Below are positions 1-7,509 of a stretch of DNA of 64,000 nt, one piece after another (positions within the stretch are counted from its first letter, which is position 1; each line of letters starts with the position of its first letter). A program made the translations under genes and the position numbers. Location of the stretch: positions 310,001 to 374,000 of the forward strand of contig DDFF01000006.1 in assembly GCA_002337045.1 (NCBI GenBank), given 5' to 3'. The DNA comes from Bacteroidetes bacterium UBA1935 (GTDB lineage: Bacteria; Bacteroidota; Bacteroidia; Chitinophagales; Chitinophagaceae). Under the pieces are notes generated by a model. It did no database searches. It saw nothing but the letters and a program-made list of their open reading frames with translations, and was not told where the DNA came from.

Positions 1-620
1 CCACCTAGTCCTAATGTTTGTAATGGTGCGCTATATGTCTGTACTGTCGTGGCGCCCGTACTAGTTGTAATACGTACTTTATAGTTGGAAGTAGGTAATT
101 CTACATAGCTGGAGAATGAACCGAATGCAATATCATTTACCAATGTGCTTGTTCCCGAGCGCACATCCACCGTTGGTGCGTCTGTGCTGCCGTGCATTAT
201 CAGCAGGTCTGTATTAGCACCATTAGCTGCTGTTTCTCTTGCAGTAGCAAATACACTGATGCGTAATGGTGGTGCCGGAGCGTATCCTGTTGTACTTTCA
301 ATACCACCTGCTACCGCTACATATTTACCATTAGCAGCCAGAGATGCGTTCAGATTGTAGAAAGTGTCTGTAACAACTGTACTCGTTTTTGGAGCAATAC
401 CAATGTTATAAACACCTGCATTTAAAGACAGGTATGCTGTAGCTGTTCTGAATGGCACATTCTCCAACTTGGTAGTTGTAGGCCCGTTCACCCAAATGTC
501 TACAGTGTCTGCTGCCTTGTCTGCGCAATTATGAATAACCTGTATTTTAGCAGGTTGTGCCATTGCTATTCCCATTGATAGCACGGCTGATGTGGTGAGT
601 AATAGTTTTCTGTAAGTCAT
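1..620 (-). CDS. DUF4397-type secreted protein, C-terminus beyond window
   Basis: The first ATG of the open frame is at 620 and the frame runs off the left edge without a stop, so about 206 N-terminal residues are seen. It begins with a Sec signal peptide (MTYRKLLLTTSAVLSMGIAMA, cleavage near Ala-Gln), followed by repeated beta-rich units of the kind IQVIHNCAD..VDIWVNG and MHGSTDAPTVDVRSG. This two-unit pattern (HxxxD..VDVxxxG) is characteristic of the DUF4397 family of Bacteroidota surface proteins, which often carry a type IX sorting domain at the far C-terminus; that end cannot be checked here. Function is unknown beyond a cell-surface location. The divergent neighbour at 882 is a lipoprotein. 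Confidence 0.85.
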   Translation of the reverse strand, partial: MTYRKLLLTTSAVLSMGIAMAQPAKIQVIHNCADKAADTVDIWVNGPTTTKLENVPFRTATAYLSLNAGVYNIGIAPKTSTVVTDTFYNLNASLAANGKYVAVAGGIESTTGYAPAPPLRISVFATARETAANGANTDLLIMHGSTDAPTVDVRSGTSTLVNDIAFGSFSSYVELPTSNYKVRITTSTGATTVQTYSAPLQTLGLG

Positions 621-881
621 GTCATATTGTTTTTGTAAAGTGATAACATGAGGTGAAGATTTTTTGTTGAAGGTTTTTTCTCAATTCACACAAAACTTGA
701 AATGAAATGACAGGTGTTTAATCAGGTTGCTTTGACATTGATAGTAATATTAAACAGAATGATAGTATTACTATACGCATATAAACTGCGCCTATGAGAA
801 TGTACAGGCAAGAACTTTAAGTTTAGGTTAAAGCGCACTGTTTTTTAAAAGCTATCTTTACAAGAAAGGAAATTATAGCGT

Positions 882-2030
882 ATGAAATGGCTGTATTTAG
901 TGTTGTTTAGCTGTTTATTGGCATCTTGCGATAGTAGCGTACAACATCAAAAATTTGTAAATCAAAGTGATGCTACGATTGATAAAAACACCTATTACAA
1001 GCGCTACAGCGGCACTATAGCAGGACAACCTGTTGTGTTGCATTTGTCATCAGACAATGGCGCGCTATCTGCTAGTTATTATTACGTAAAGCAAGGAAAA
1101 CCTATCGGTATATACTTCTCAAAAGATACAACCATAGCTGATGGTTACATGGTGTCTGAGCCGCCTGCCACCCGTATAGATGAAAGAGAAGCCACTTGGA
1201 AAATACTGTTGAAAGACAATACCATCATGGGCAAATGGACAAGCCCTGATGGTAGTAAAACATACGATATTAACCTGAAAGAAGAATACCCTGTAGGTAG
1301 TTACCAACTAAGCATCTGGGAAAAAGAAGATTCTATCAGGTACAAGGCAGATAAACCGGAACCTGCTGCAACCATTGCTTACAAACTAATACGAGGTAGT
1401 AGTGCTATGAAGAATGAAGATATTCAGTTTATAGAAAAGCTGATAATGCACGAATTAGGTGCTGATAGTCTGCAGGCAATAACGGTTGAAGATTGTGTGC
1501 AAAAGCAAATAACTGCATATGCCACATGGTATAGAGAAACTATAGGGCAGGATACAACAGAAAGTTCGCTGATGATGGCATCGAACAACTATTATAGCGG
1601 CGTAGCTATGGATGTAATCTTTAATGATAAAGACTGGTTGGTGATGGAAATGTCTGGCAGCGAGTATACGGGTGGTGCGCATGGCAACTACGGCGTTAGC
1701 TACATGAACATAGACATGCAGCAAAAGCGTGTATGGAAGATGGAGGACGTAATTACGGTAGACAGCAATAGACTGAACTTGTTGCTTGACGCGGAAGCAC
1801 GCAGGTATTTTGCTATAGCATCTACAGAAAGCTTTGAAGACCGTTTGTTGACAGATAAAGTATTGCCTAACGGTAATATCTGCATCACACCTACAGGCAT
1901 CAATTTTGTGTACAATCCATACGAGATTGCTTCTTATGCCGATGGTATTATCACACTGTTCTTACCATACAGTCAATTAAAAGACCTCCTGAAACCAGCG
2001 TTTAAACAAAGAATGAGCTTACAGTTCTAA
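882..2030 (+). CDS. Lipoprotein with DUF3298-like C-terminal domain
   Basis: A 382-residue protein with a lipoprotein signal peptide (MKWLYLVLFSCLLASCDSS; lipobox LASC, Cys16). The C-terminal half (about 170-375) carries the signature of the DUF3298/RsiV-like domain: YTGGAHGNYG, then a W-K-M-x-D segment, the FxxRLLTDKVLPNGNICITPTGINFVYNPYEIASYADG stretch (only its hallmark NPYEIASYADG matters), and LFLPYSQLKDLL. Such domains bind ligands or lysozyme in characterised homologues, but that role is not implied here. The N-terminal part looks like a small beta-rich domain that binds nothing I recognise. A TATCTTTA sequence at 853-860 is a near match to the Bacteroidota -7 element. Its 3' end overlaps the convergent gene at 2019 by 12 bp. 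Confidence 0.85.
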   Translation: MKWLYLVLFSCLLASCDSSVQHQKFVNQSDATIDKNTYYKRYSGTIAGQPVVLHLSSDNGALSASYYYVKQGKPIGIYFSKDTTIADGYMVSEPPATRIDEREATWKILLKDNTIMGKWTSPDGSKTYDINLKEEYPVGSYQLSIWEKEDSIRYKADKPEPAATIAYKLIRGSSAMKNEDIQFIEKLIMHELGADSLQAITVEDCVQKQITAYATWYRETIGQDTTESSLMMASNNYYSGVAMDVIFNDKDWLVMEMSGSEYTGGAHGNYGVSYMNIDMQQKRVWKMEDVITVDSNRLNLLLDAEARRYFAIASTESFEDRLLTDKVLPNGNICITPTGINFVYNPYEIASYADGIITLFLPYSQLKDLLKPAFKQRMSLQF

Positions 2031-2885
2031 AGCTGCAAATAATCCCAATGTTATCATTGTATCATCAAACTTTTGTGTACCGTTAGATTTCCTATTGGCA
2101 TCAAAAGTGGTTATCTCTATGTGGTTGTTATAATTACCTACCAAACGGGCATTGAAATCTATACCTACCCTGAAGCTTTTGCGTGGTAAAAACGTAGATG
2201 GTAAGAAACGATAGCCGAGTTGAATATTTGCTAGCAGATTCAACGGAAAGAGTGTTGTTTCATTGTCCTTGTACTTTCTGCTGCCCCAACCTATCTGTTG
2301 ATACATAATAAGGCTTTTGTACGGACTGTTTTCATCTGTCTGTGCATATACGGCACTACCCCATCCGTTGTCTTTGCCACTTAGTGGAATATTGAATACA
2401 GGCCCAATGGCTATATCAAGTGCATTCCTTTTGCCAGGCATCGGTATAGCCATACCTAATCTGAATTTCCAGTCCATAGAGTAGTTTACGAAACTATATT
2501 CCTCGTTCATCGTATAGCTGCTGTTTGCAAATCCGTTTTCATTTGCATTATATACAAGTGACACTTTTTGAGGAACAACACGAAAATCAAAACCTGCTGC
2601 AATAAACAACTTGTACTTAGTATACCTGACCATTTCAACACCAGCCCTGCCGCCAACATTGTCTTTACATCTTAACAATCCGTCTTGGGGAGGGTTTTCG
2701 CCTACTGTAATACCTTCTTGCGGAGTCTTTGTATCTACATCATATCCATTCGATTGAAAGTCTACAGCGCCAGTTACATAAAACTTTGTAGAAGCTTTAC
2801 CGTTCCCTTTAGGCTGTGCATGTGTATTGTTATTATTGAAAACTGATGCAAGTAATAATGCTGCGGTAAGTACTTTTTTGTACAT
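2019..2885 (-). CDS. Secreted beta-barrel-like protein of unknown function
   Basis: A 288-residue protein with a Sec signal peptide (MYKKVLTAALLLASVFNNNNTHAQ). The mature part is rich in alternating hydrophobic/polar segments with aromatic ends (FYVTGAVDFQSNGYD, YKLFIAAGFDFRVVP, FPLNLLANIQLGYRFLP, ITLGLFAALEL) and ends in a short strand, so an outer-membrane beta-barrel of about 8-10 strands is likely. It follows the lipoprotein gene 2891-3469 with a 5 bp gap on the same strand, so the two are probably one operon and may act together at the outer membrane. No family was recognised; the barrel call is inference from residue pattern. Confidence 0.75.
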   Translation of the reverse strand: MYKKVLTAALLLASVFNNNNTHAQPKGNGKASTKFYVTGAVDFQSNGYDVDTKTPQEGITVGENPPQDGLLRCKDNVGGRAGVEMVRYTKYKLFIAAGFDFRVVPQKVSLVYNANENGFANSSYTMNEEYSFVNYSMDWKFRLGMAIPMPGKRNALDIAIGPVFNIPLSGKDNGWGSAVYAQTDENSPYKSLIMYQQIGWGSRKYKDNETTLFPLNLLANIQLGYRFLPSTFLPRKSFRVGIDFNARLVGNYNNHIEITTFDANRKSNGTQKFDDTMITLGLFAALEL

Positions 2886-2890
2886 AGTTA

Positions 2891-3469
2891 TCAGAGTTTT
2901 ATAGTGAATAGACGTGTAGTGTCAGTAAGTACTGATTGATTTTCTGTTTCAAACACGATGGCAAAGCGTTGCGGGCTTTGTACAGCAGGGGGATTCTTGA
3001 TAGTAATATTAAGACCCTGTAATGCGCCACTGCCTATGTATATGTCGCTATAGGTTTTATTCATTCTGGCAATCAATGATTTCCTGTCATACGTGCTGTT
3101 GCCTTCTTTTATTACACAGCTATCCGTAATATCAGCTCCTGCTTTAAACTTTGTATTATAGTCATTCAGGCTGATTATTTTGAAAGTTTTTATTTTTTCA
3201 CCAGGGGCCAGTTCACTTTCATCTTTGCGCATCATTGCATATGCTTTATTGCTGCGCGGCATGCCAATACCCACACTGAATTTTGTCACAGCCATTTTCA
3301 GCTGCAAGGTCATATTGCTGTATATAACGGAATCGTTTTCCGCTAATACTCTACTGTTATATATATCGATTATTGAAAATGAGGGTCGTTTATACACAAA
3401 AACCTGCTTATCGTCATTGCAACCGATGCCTGTCAGCAATAGCAGGAGCAATAGGTATTTAGCTTTCAT
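2891..3469 (-). CDS. Lipoprotein of unknown function
   Basis: A 192-residue protein starting MKAKYLLLLLLLTGIGCNDD, a clear lipoprotein signal with lipobox GIGC (Cys17). The mature part contains PSFSIIDIYNSRVL, a central MPRSNKAYAMM segment and a C-terminal beta-rich region ending FAIVFETENQSVLTDTTRLFTIKL-like strands. It resembles small Bacteroidota lipoproteins with a DUF5034-like layout but I am not sure of that family. It is the first gene of a two-gene unit with the barrel-like protein downstream (5 bp gap). Confidence 0.75.
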   Translation of the reverse strand: MKAKYLLLLLLLTGIGCNDDKQVFVYKRPSFSIIDIYNSRVLAENDSVIYSNMTLQLKMAVTKFSVGIGMPRSNKAYAMMRKDESELAPGEKIKTFKIISLNDYNTKFKAGADITDSCVIKEGNSTYDRKSLIARMNKTYSDIYIGSGALQGLNITIKNPPAVQSPQRFAIVFETENQSVLTDTTRLFTIKL

Positions 3470-3710
3470 ACAAAGAATTTAGTTTTTTAGTAACAATTTG
3501 CATGCCAAAATATGAATATATAATCATTCGTTGAATTGTAGCTCTATGCATATTAATTAATAAAAATTAATGAGTATATTTGCTATTGAAAATGACGTGA
3601 CGCAGATGGGTCAGGAAATGTTGCTCGTTTAGAACACCTGATAATCTGCAACAAACTGCAACATTTTTAACCAATAGGCAATAAATCAAACATATAATCA
3701 ACATAGCCAT

Positions 3711-3718
3711 TACCTTTG
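3711..3718 (+). promoter_or_regulatory. -7 promoter element TACCTTTG for the AMSDH gene
   Basis: Exact match to the Bacteroidota consensus TAnnTTTG, ending 4 nt before the ATG at 3723. Transcription normally begins a few bases after this element, so the transcript would have almost no leader. No clear TTTG -33 box was seen at the expected distance. Confidence 0.6.
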
Positions 3719-3722
3719 TACA

Positions 3723-5180
3723 ATGGATTTGAAAGCTCCTGAAAAGATACTAAACTATATAGGTGGCGATCTGAAAGCGCCTGCCAATGGTAAATACATA
3801 GATAATGTAAACCCTGCAACGGGCGAGGTATATAGTTATATACCAGACAGCACAACGCAGGATGTAGAAGAAGCAGTTGCTGCGGCAAAAGCAGCTTTCC
3901 CCGCATGGAGTGCTACACCTGCAGAAGAGAAGTTTCGCATACTGAACCGCATTGCCGAACTGATAGACCAAAATCTGGATGCACTGGCACTGGCTGAAAC
4001 AAATGATAATGGTAAGCCGCTGTGGCTGAGCAAGCGCGTAGATATACCGCGTGCATCCAGCAACTTCCGCTTTTTTGCAACAGGGCTGATGCACTTTGCT
4101 ACCGAAAGTCATAATATGGAGAATGGTACCATCAACTATACGCTGCGCCAACCTATTGGTGTGGTGGGTTGTATCTCTCCGTGGAATCTGCCTTTGTATC
4201 TCTTTACCTGGAAGATAGCACCTGCATTGGCAGCGGGTAATTGTGTGGTATCTAAGCCAAGTGAAGTAACGCCTATGACTGGCTACCTGTTGAGCCTGAT
4301 ATGTAAAGAAGCAGGCCTTCCCGCAGGTGTGCTGAATATACTGCATGGCAATGGTCCTAACTGTGGCTCTGCCATCGTATCGCATCCAGAAATAAAAGCG
4401 ATATCATTTACGGGTAGCACGCGCGCCGGTAAAGAAATAGCTGCTGTCGCTGCGCCGAAGTTCAAAAAAATATCGCTGGAGCTGGGTGGTAAAAACCCGA
4501 ATATCATTTTTGCCGATTGCGATTGGGAAAAGATGATGCGCACTACATTGCAATCTTCATTTGCCAATCAGGGGCAGATATGCCTGTGCGGTAGCCGCAT
4601 ACTGGTTGAAGAAAGCATCTACGAAAAATTCAAAGCGGAGTTTATAGAGAAAGCGAAAAAACTGACTGTTGGTGATCCTCTGGATGATAACAGCAGGCAA
4701 GGTGCAGTTGTCAGCAAAATGCATTTTGATAAAGTGATGAGCTGTATAGAACTGGCAAAGCAGGAAGGTGGTAAAATACTGCTGGGTGGTAATGCCATAA
4801 AAGGTACAGGCCGTTGCGAGAACGGGTACTTCATAGAGCCTACAATTATTGAAGGGCTTGGGCCAAACTGCCGTACCAATATGGAAGAGATATTCGGCCC
4901 TGTAGTAACGATACAGTCTTTTAAAACAGAAGACGAGGCCCTGGAACTTGCCAACTGCAGTGACTATGGCCTTGCAGCTACAATATGGACACAGGATGTG
5001 AGCCGTGCCAACCGTGTAGCTGCAAAAGTACACAGCGGCATCATATGGGTAAACTGTTGGTTGCTGCGCGATTTGCGTACACCATTTGGTGGTTTCAAAA
5101 ACTCAGGCGTAGGCCGCGAGGGCGGTTGGGATGCACTGAAGTTTTTCACGGATGTAAAGAATGTGTGCATTGACCTGTAA
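3723..5180 (+). CDS. 2-aminomuconate 6-semialdehyde dehydrogenase-like ALDH
   Basis: A full-length 485-residue NAD-dependent aldehyde dehydrogenase. Visible catalytic features: SPWNLP with the oxyanion Asn near residue 155, FTGSTRAGKEIA cofactor loop, LELGGKNPN with the general base Glu near 253, and NQGQICLCGSR with the nucleophilic Cys near 287. The Cys-loop sequence and the following RILVEESIYEKF are closest to the ALDH8A1/AmnC/NbaE group, which oxidises 2-aminomuconate semialdehyde in the kynurenine pathway. The call is strongly supported by the 2-aminomuconate deaminase gene at 6173. One unrelated secreted gene lies between them. The other kynurenine-pathway genes are not in the window. 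A different ALDH substrate remains possible. Confidence 0.88.
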   Translation: MDLKAPEKILNYIGGDLKAPANGKYIDNVNPATGEVYSYIPDSTTQDVEEAVAAAKAAFPAWSATPAEEKFRILNRIAELIDQNLDALALAETNDNGKPLWLSKRVDIPRASSNFRFFATGLMHFATESHNMENGTINYTLRQPIGVVGCISPWNLPLYLFTWKIAPALAAGNCVVSKPSEVTPMTGYLLSLICKEAGLPAGVLNILHGNGPNCGSAIVSHPEIKAISFTGSTRAGKEIAAVAAPKFKKISLELGGKNPNIIFADCDWEKMMRTTLQSSFANQGQICLCGSRILVEESIYEKFKAEFIEKAKKLTVGDPLDDNSRQGAVVSKMHFDKVMSCIELAKQEGGKILLGGNAIKGTGRCENGYFIEPTIIEGLGPNCRTNMEEIFGPVVTIQSFKTEDEALELANCSDYGLAATIWTQDVSRANRVAAKVHSGIIWVNCWLLRDLRTPFGGFKNSGVGREGGWDALKFFTDVKNVCIDL

Positions 5181-5187
5181 ATCACCT

Positions 5188-6153
5188 ATGATGTTTAAAT
5201 TTGTATTAACCTTTGTTCTATTATTATCTGTAGTATTTAACGCGGATTGTCAAATTCAAGTAGGATCAAATGTCATTGCCGCAATGAACAGAGGTGGTAA
5301 AATTGATGAAGATTATATACAACAGTTAAAACAAACAACAACACTTTTTGTACTGCAGGACAACGACTATGAGTCTGTAGAATCGTGGGACCGAGCAATA
5401 AAGTCTGTTTGGAACATTACACCATACAGAATTATCAAACGAAGCGATATGAGTCGATACAATGATGGCAAGTATTCGTTTTTTTCATTTGGTGGGTTCT
5501 TAGTAAATAGAAAAGGTACAATAAGTGTCCACATAACATATGATTTATGGATGCCTCATGCCACAAAAAATAATAAAACAAAAGGAAGCGACTACTATAG
5601 CAGGGTATTAATGTATGTAGATAATGAATCTGCATTTGACCCAAACAATAAGGCAGATGATGTAAACTCGTCTGAGATGGACAACGTATTATATGGTAAT
5701 ACAAATATCTATAACTGGTCTCCTGTCATCTTGAAGTGCTATCTGAAAACAATTAACGACAGGTTATTATTAAAATCGGATAGAGGTCCATTTTTAGAAG
5801 AAGAAGATGAAACTGTTCTTAAAGAATTAAAAAATGATACGCTGTATATTTCACAGTATACAGGCCTAGGAGAGAATTTTATACGTGGTAATACTAATAT
5901 CAAAGAGATTAATGAAGAAGTGAAAAAGGTATATCCTTACCCGTATAAAGTAGTTAGTAATCAACAGTTGGATGATATAATATCCACTAGTTCAAAACCA
6001 GTGTATTTTTTAGTTTATACCAATAGTGCTACAGATAAGTATGTAAACGTCTTTGAAGCGCGGACTGGTAAATTGCTATATGCAAGATATTCTATGTTGT
6101 CATATAAATTCAGAGAGAAGGATATGGCTGAACTACGTAAATCAATAAAGTAA
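5188..6153 (+). CDS. Secreted protein of unknown function inside the kynurenine gene group
   Basis: A 321-residue protein from the ATG at 5188 (an earlier in-frame ATG at 5161 overlaps the ALDH gene and would spoil the signal peptide). It starts with a Sec signal (MMFKFVLTFVLLLSVVFNADCQ). The mature part is Asp/Asn/Lys/Tyr-rich with no catalytic motif I recognise; it has an acidic run EEEDE near residue 218 and ends in a region with VYFLVYTNSATDKYVNVFEAR. The base composition is visibly more AT-rich than the two flanking metabolic genes (long A/T-ending codon runs), suggesting a later insertion into the gene group. Spacing is 7 bp after the ALDH stop and 19 bp before the deaminase start, so it is probably co-transcribed. 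Confidence 0.75.
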   Translation: MMFKFVLTFVLLLSVVFNADCQIQVGSNVIAAMNRGGKIDEDYIQQLKQTTTLFVLQDNDYESVESWDRAIKSVWNITPYRIIKRSDMSRYNDGKYSFFSFGGFLVNRKGTISVHITYDLWMPHATKNNKTKGSDYYSRVLMYVDNESAFDPNNKADDVNSSEMDNVLYGNTNIYNWSPVILKCYLKTINDRLLLKSDRGPFLEEEDETVLKELKNDTLYISQYTGLGENFIRGNTNIKEINEEVKKVYPYPYKVVSNQQLDDIISTSSKPVYFLVYTNSATDKYVNVFEARTGKLLYARYSMLSYKFREKDMAELRKSIK

Positions 6154-6172
6154 TTTTTTAAAAAACTAATAT

Positions 6173-6586
6173 ATGAGCGAACGTATATCTACAGATAAAG
6201 CACCGGCAGCGGTAGGACTATACCCACATGCACGCCGTGTAGGCAACCTGCTGTTTCTTTCAGGCATAGGCCCGCGTACCGTTACTAACGAGATTCCGGG
6301 ATTGAAGCTGGATAAGAACGGCAACTTCCTTGAGTTTGATTTTGCAGCACAATGCCGCAATGTATTTGATAACGTGAAGATAGTGTTGGAAGAAAGCGGC
6401 AGCAGTTGGGATAAACTGGTGGACGTTACAGTATTCCTTGTAAACATGAAGCGCGACTTTGCAACATACAATGCGATATATGCAGAGTACTTCAAAGACA
6501 ATCAACCTTGCCGCACGACGGTAGAGATAAACTCACTGCCAACACCCATAGCTATAGAGCTGAAGTGTATAGCAACAATAGACTAA
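6173..6586 (+). CDS. 2-aminomuconate deaminase-like RidA-family protein
   Basis: A 137-residue protein of the RidA/YjgF fold. The N-terminal signature PAAVGLYPHARRVGNLLFL and LSGIGPRTVTNEIPG match the AmnD/NbaF-type 2-aminomuconate deaminases better than generic RidA, and the conserved end (CRTTVEINSLPTPIAIELKC, with the RidA catalytic-site Arg in CRTTVE) is present. It would convert 2-aminomuconate to 4-oxalocrotonate plus ammonia, the step after the semialdehyde dehydrogenase at 3723. Followed directly by a strong hairpin terminator. A general imine deaminase function is the alternative. Confidence 0.87.
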   Translation: MSERISTDKAPAAVGLYPHARRVGNLLFLSGIGPRTVTNEIPGLKLDKNGNFLEFDFAAQCRNVFDNVKIVLEESGSSWDKLVDVTVFLVNMKRDFATYNAIYAEYFKDNQPCRTTVEINSLPTPIAIELKCIATID

Positions 6587-6589
6587 AAC

Positions 6590-6616
6590 AAAAGCCCCGA
6601 ATTGCTCGGGGCTTTT
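6590..6616. terminator. Bidirectional rho-independent terminator
   Basis: An 11-bp stem (AAAAGCCCCGA / TCGGGGCTTTT) with a 5-nt loop lies between the convergent genes ending at 6586 and 6618. A/T tracts on both sides let it serve both strands. Confidence 0.9.
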
Positions 6617-6617
6617 G

Positions 6618-7475
6618 TTATTTAAGTGGAATATCTAATCGCAGTTGTTTCTGGTAAGGCTTGCCGGCTGCGTCTTTGCCTTCTATCTTCCACATCACGC
6701 TGCGCAGTATTACTACCAGTGGTTTATCATTAGCATCACGTACACGGCTGATTGCCTTCAACCATTTCTGTTCATTAGCACGGCTCATGCGTTTGTTGCG
6801 TGCAGCACGTGTTACTGCATTCTTTATAGCTGCAGGGCCTGCTTTTATATATTGCAGTTGGCCTTGTTCCAGCCCGCCGATGCTGAATGTATTGTTGCCA
6901 CCCTTAAGGTTTTGCCAGTCTGTAGTGCGGCTCAGCGATTCTAGTACCAGTGTACCCATATCTGTCTTCACAGCAATCACCGTCTGGTAGCGTTGTGCTA
7001 TTTTGGCCACATTACCACCGGCTTTTATCTGATTGCCTGCTATGCTGCCACCTGTCAATTCGTAAGTAGCACCATTGGCTTTCTTCGTATCCTGCTGTTT
7101 GTAGGTACGTGTATTGATGTTTGGTATCAGTATGGTAATCTCTTTAAACTCTACTTTCAGCCCGTTGCCTTTTGGTGCAGGCGCAGCAGCAGTTTGTTTA
7201 GGTTCTTCTTTCTTCGGTCCCTCCGCTTTTGCAGGCTCCTGTTTAGGAGCCTCGGCAGGTGCTTTGGTTGCAGTATCTTCTGTTGGTGTTACTTCAACAG
7301 GTTTCTCAATTGGTTTGATGTCTGCTACAAAGTCTTGCAGGTACTGAGAGTCTGCTTCAGTAACAATGGTAGCAGGGTCACCAAGTACTATTGGGTTGCC
7401 CTTGTTTGGCTGGTCGTTGCCGCATGCCTGCAACAGCAAAGCACCTGCTACTATTATGAGGTTGAATGAACGCAT
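6618..7475 (-). CDS. Lipoprotein with Pro/Glu/Lys-rich linker
   Basis: A 285-residue protein with a lipoprotein signal (MRSFNLIIVAGALLLQACGN; lipobox LQAC). Residues about 55-105 form a low-complexity linker of Pro, Glu, Lys, Ala and Thr (APKQEPAKAEGPKKEEPK). The remaining C-terminal ~180 residues look like a folded beta-rich domain (LKVEFKEITILIPNINTRTY, VIAVKTDMGTLVLESLSRT, PLVVILRSVMWKIEGKDAAG). The layout, a lipid anchor, a flexible spacer and a folded head, suggests a periplasmic or surface domain held away from the outer membrane. No family recognised. Confidence 0.8.
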   Translation of the reverse strand: MRSFNLIIVAGALLLQACGNDQPNKGNPIVLGDPATIVTEADSQYLQDFVADIKPIEKPVEVTPTEDTATKAPAEAPKQEPAKAEGPKKEEPKQTAAAPAPKGNGLKVEFKEITILIPNINTRTYKQQDTKKANGATYELTGGSIAGNQIKAGGNVAKIAQRYQTVIAVKTDMGTLVLESLSRTTDWQNLKGGNNTFSIGGLEQGQLQYIKAGPAAIKNAVTRAARNKRMSRANEQKWLKAISRVRDANDKPLVVILRSVMWKIEGKDAAGKPYQKQLRLDIPLK

Positions 7476-7509
7476 GGTATATGAATTCTTCTACTAAAGT
7501 AATAAAGTA

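Noticed and set aside
738..3012. 16-bp repeat TTGATAGTAATATTAA at 738 and 2997
   Set aside because: Expected about once by chance in 64 kb of AT-rich sequence and the contexts are unrelated.
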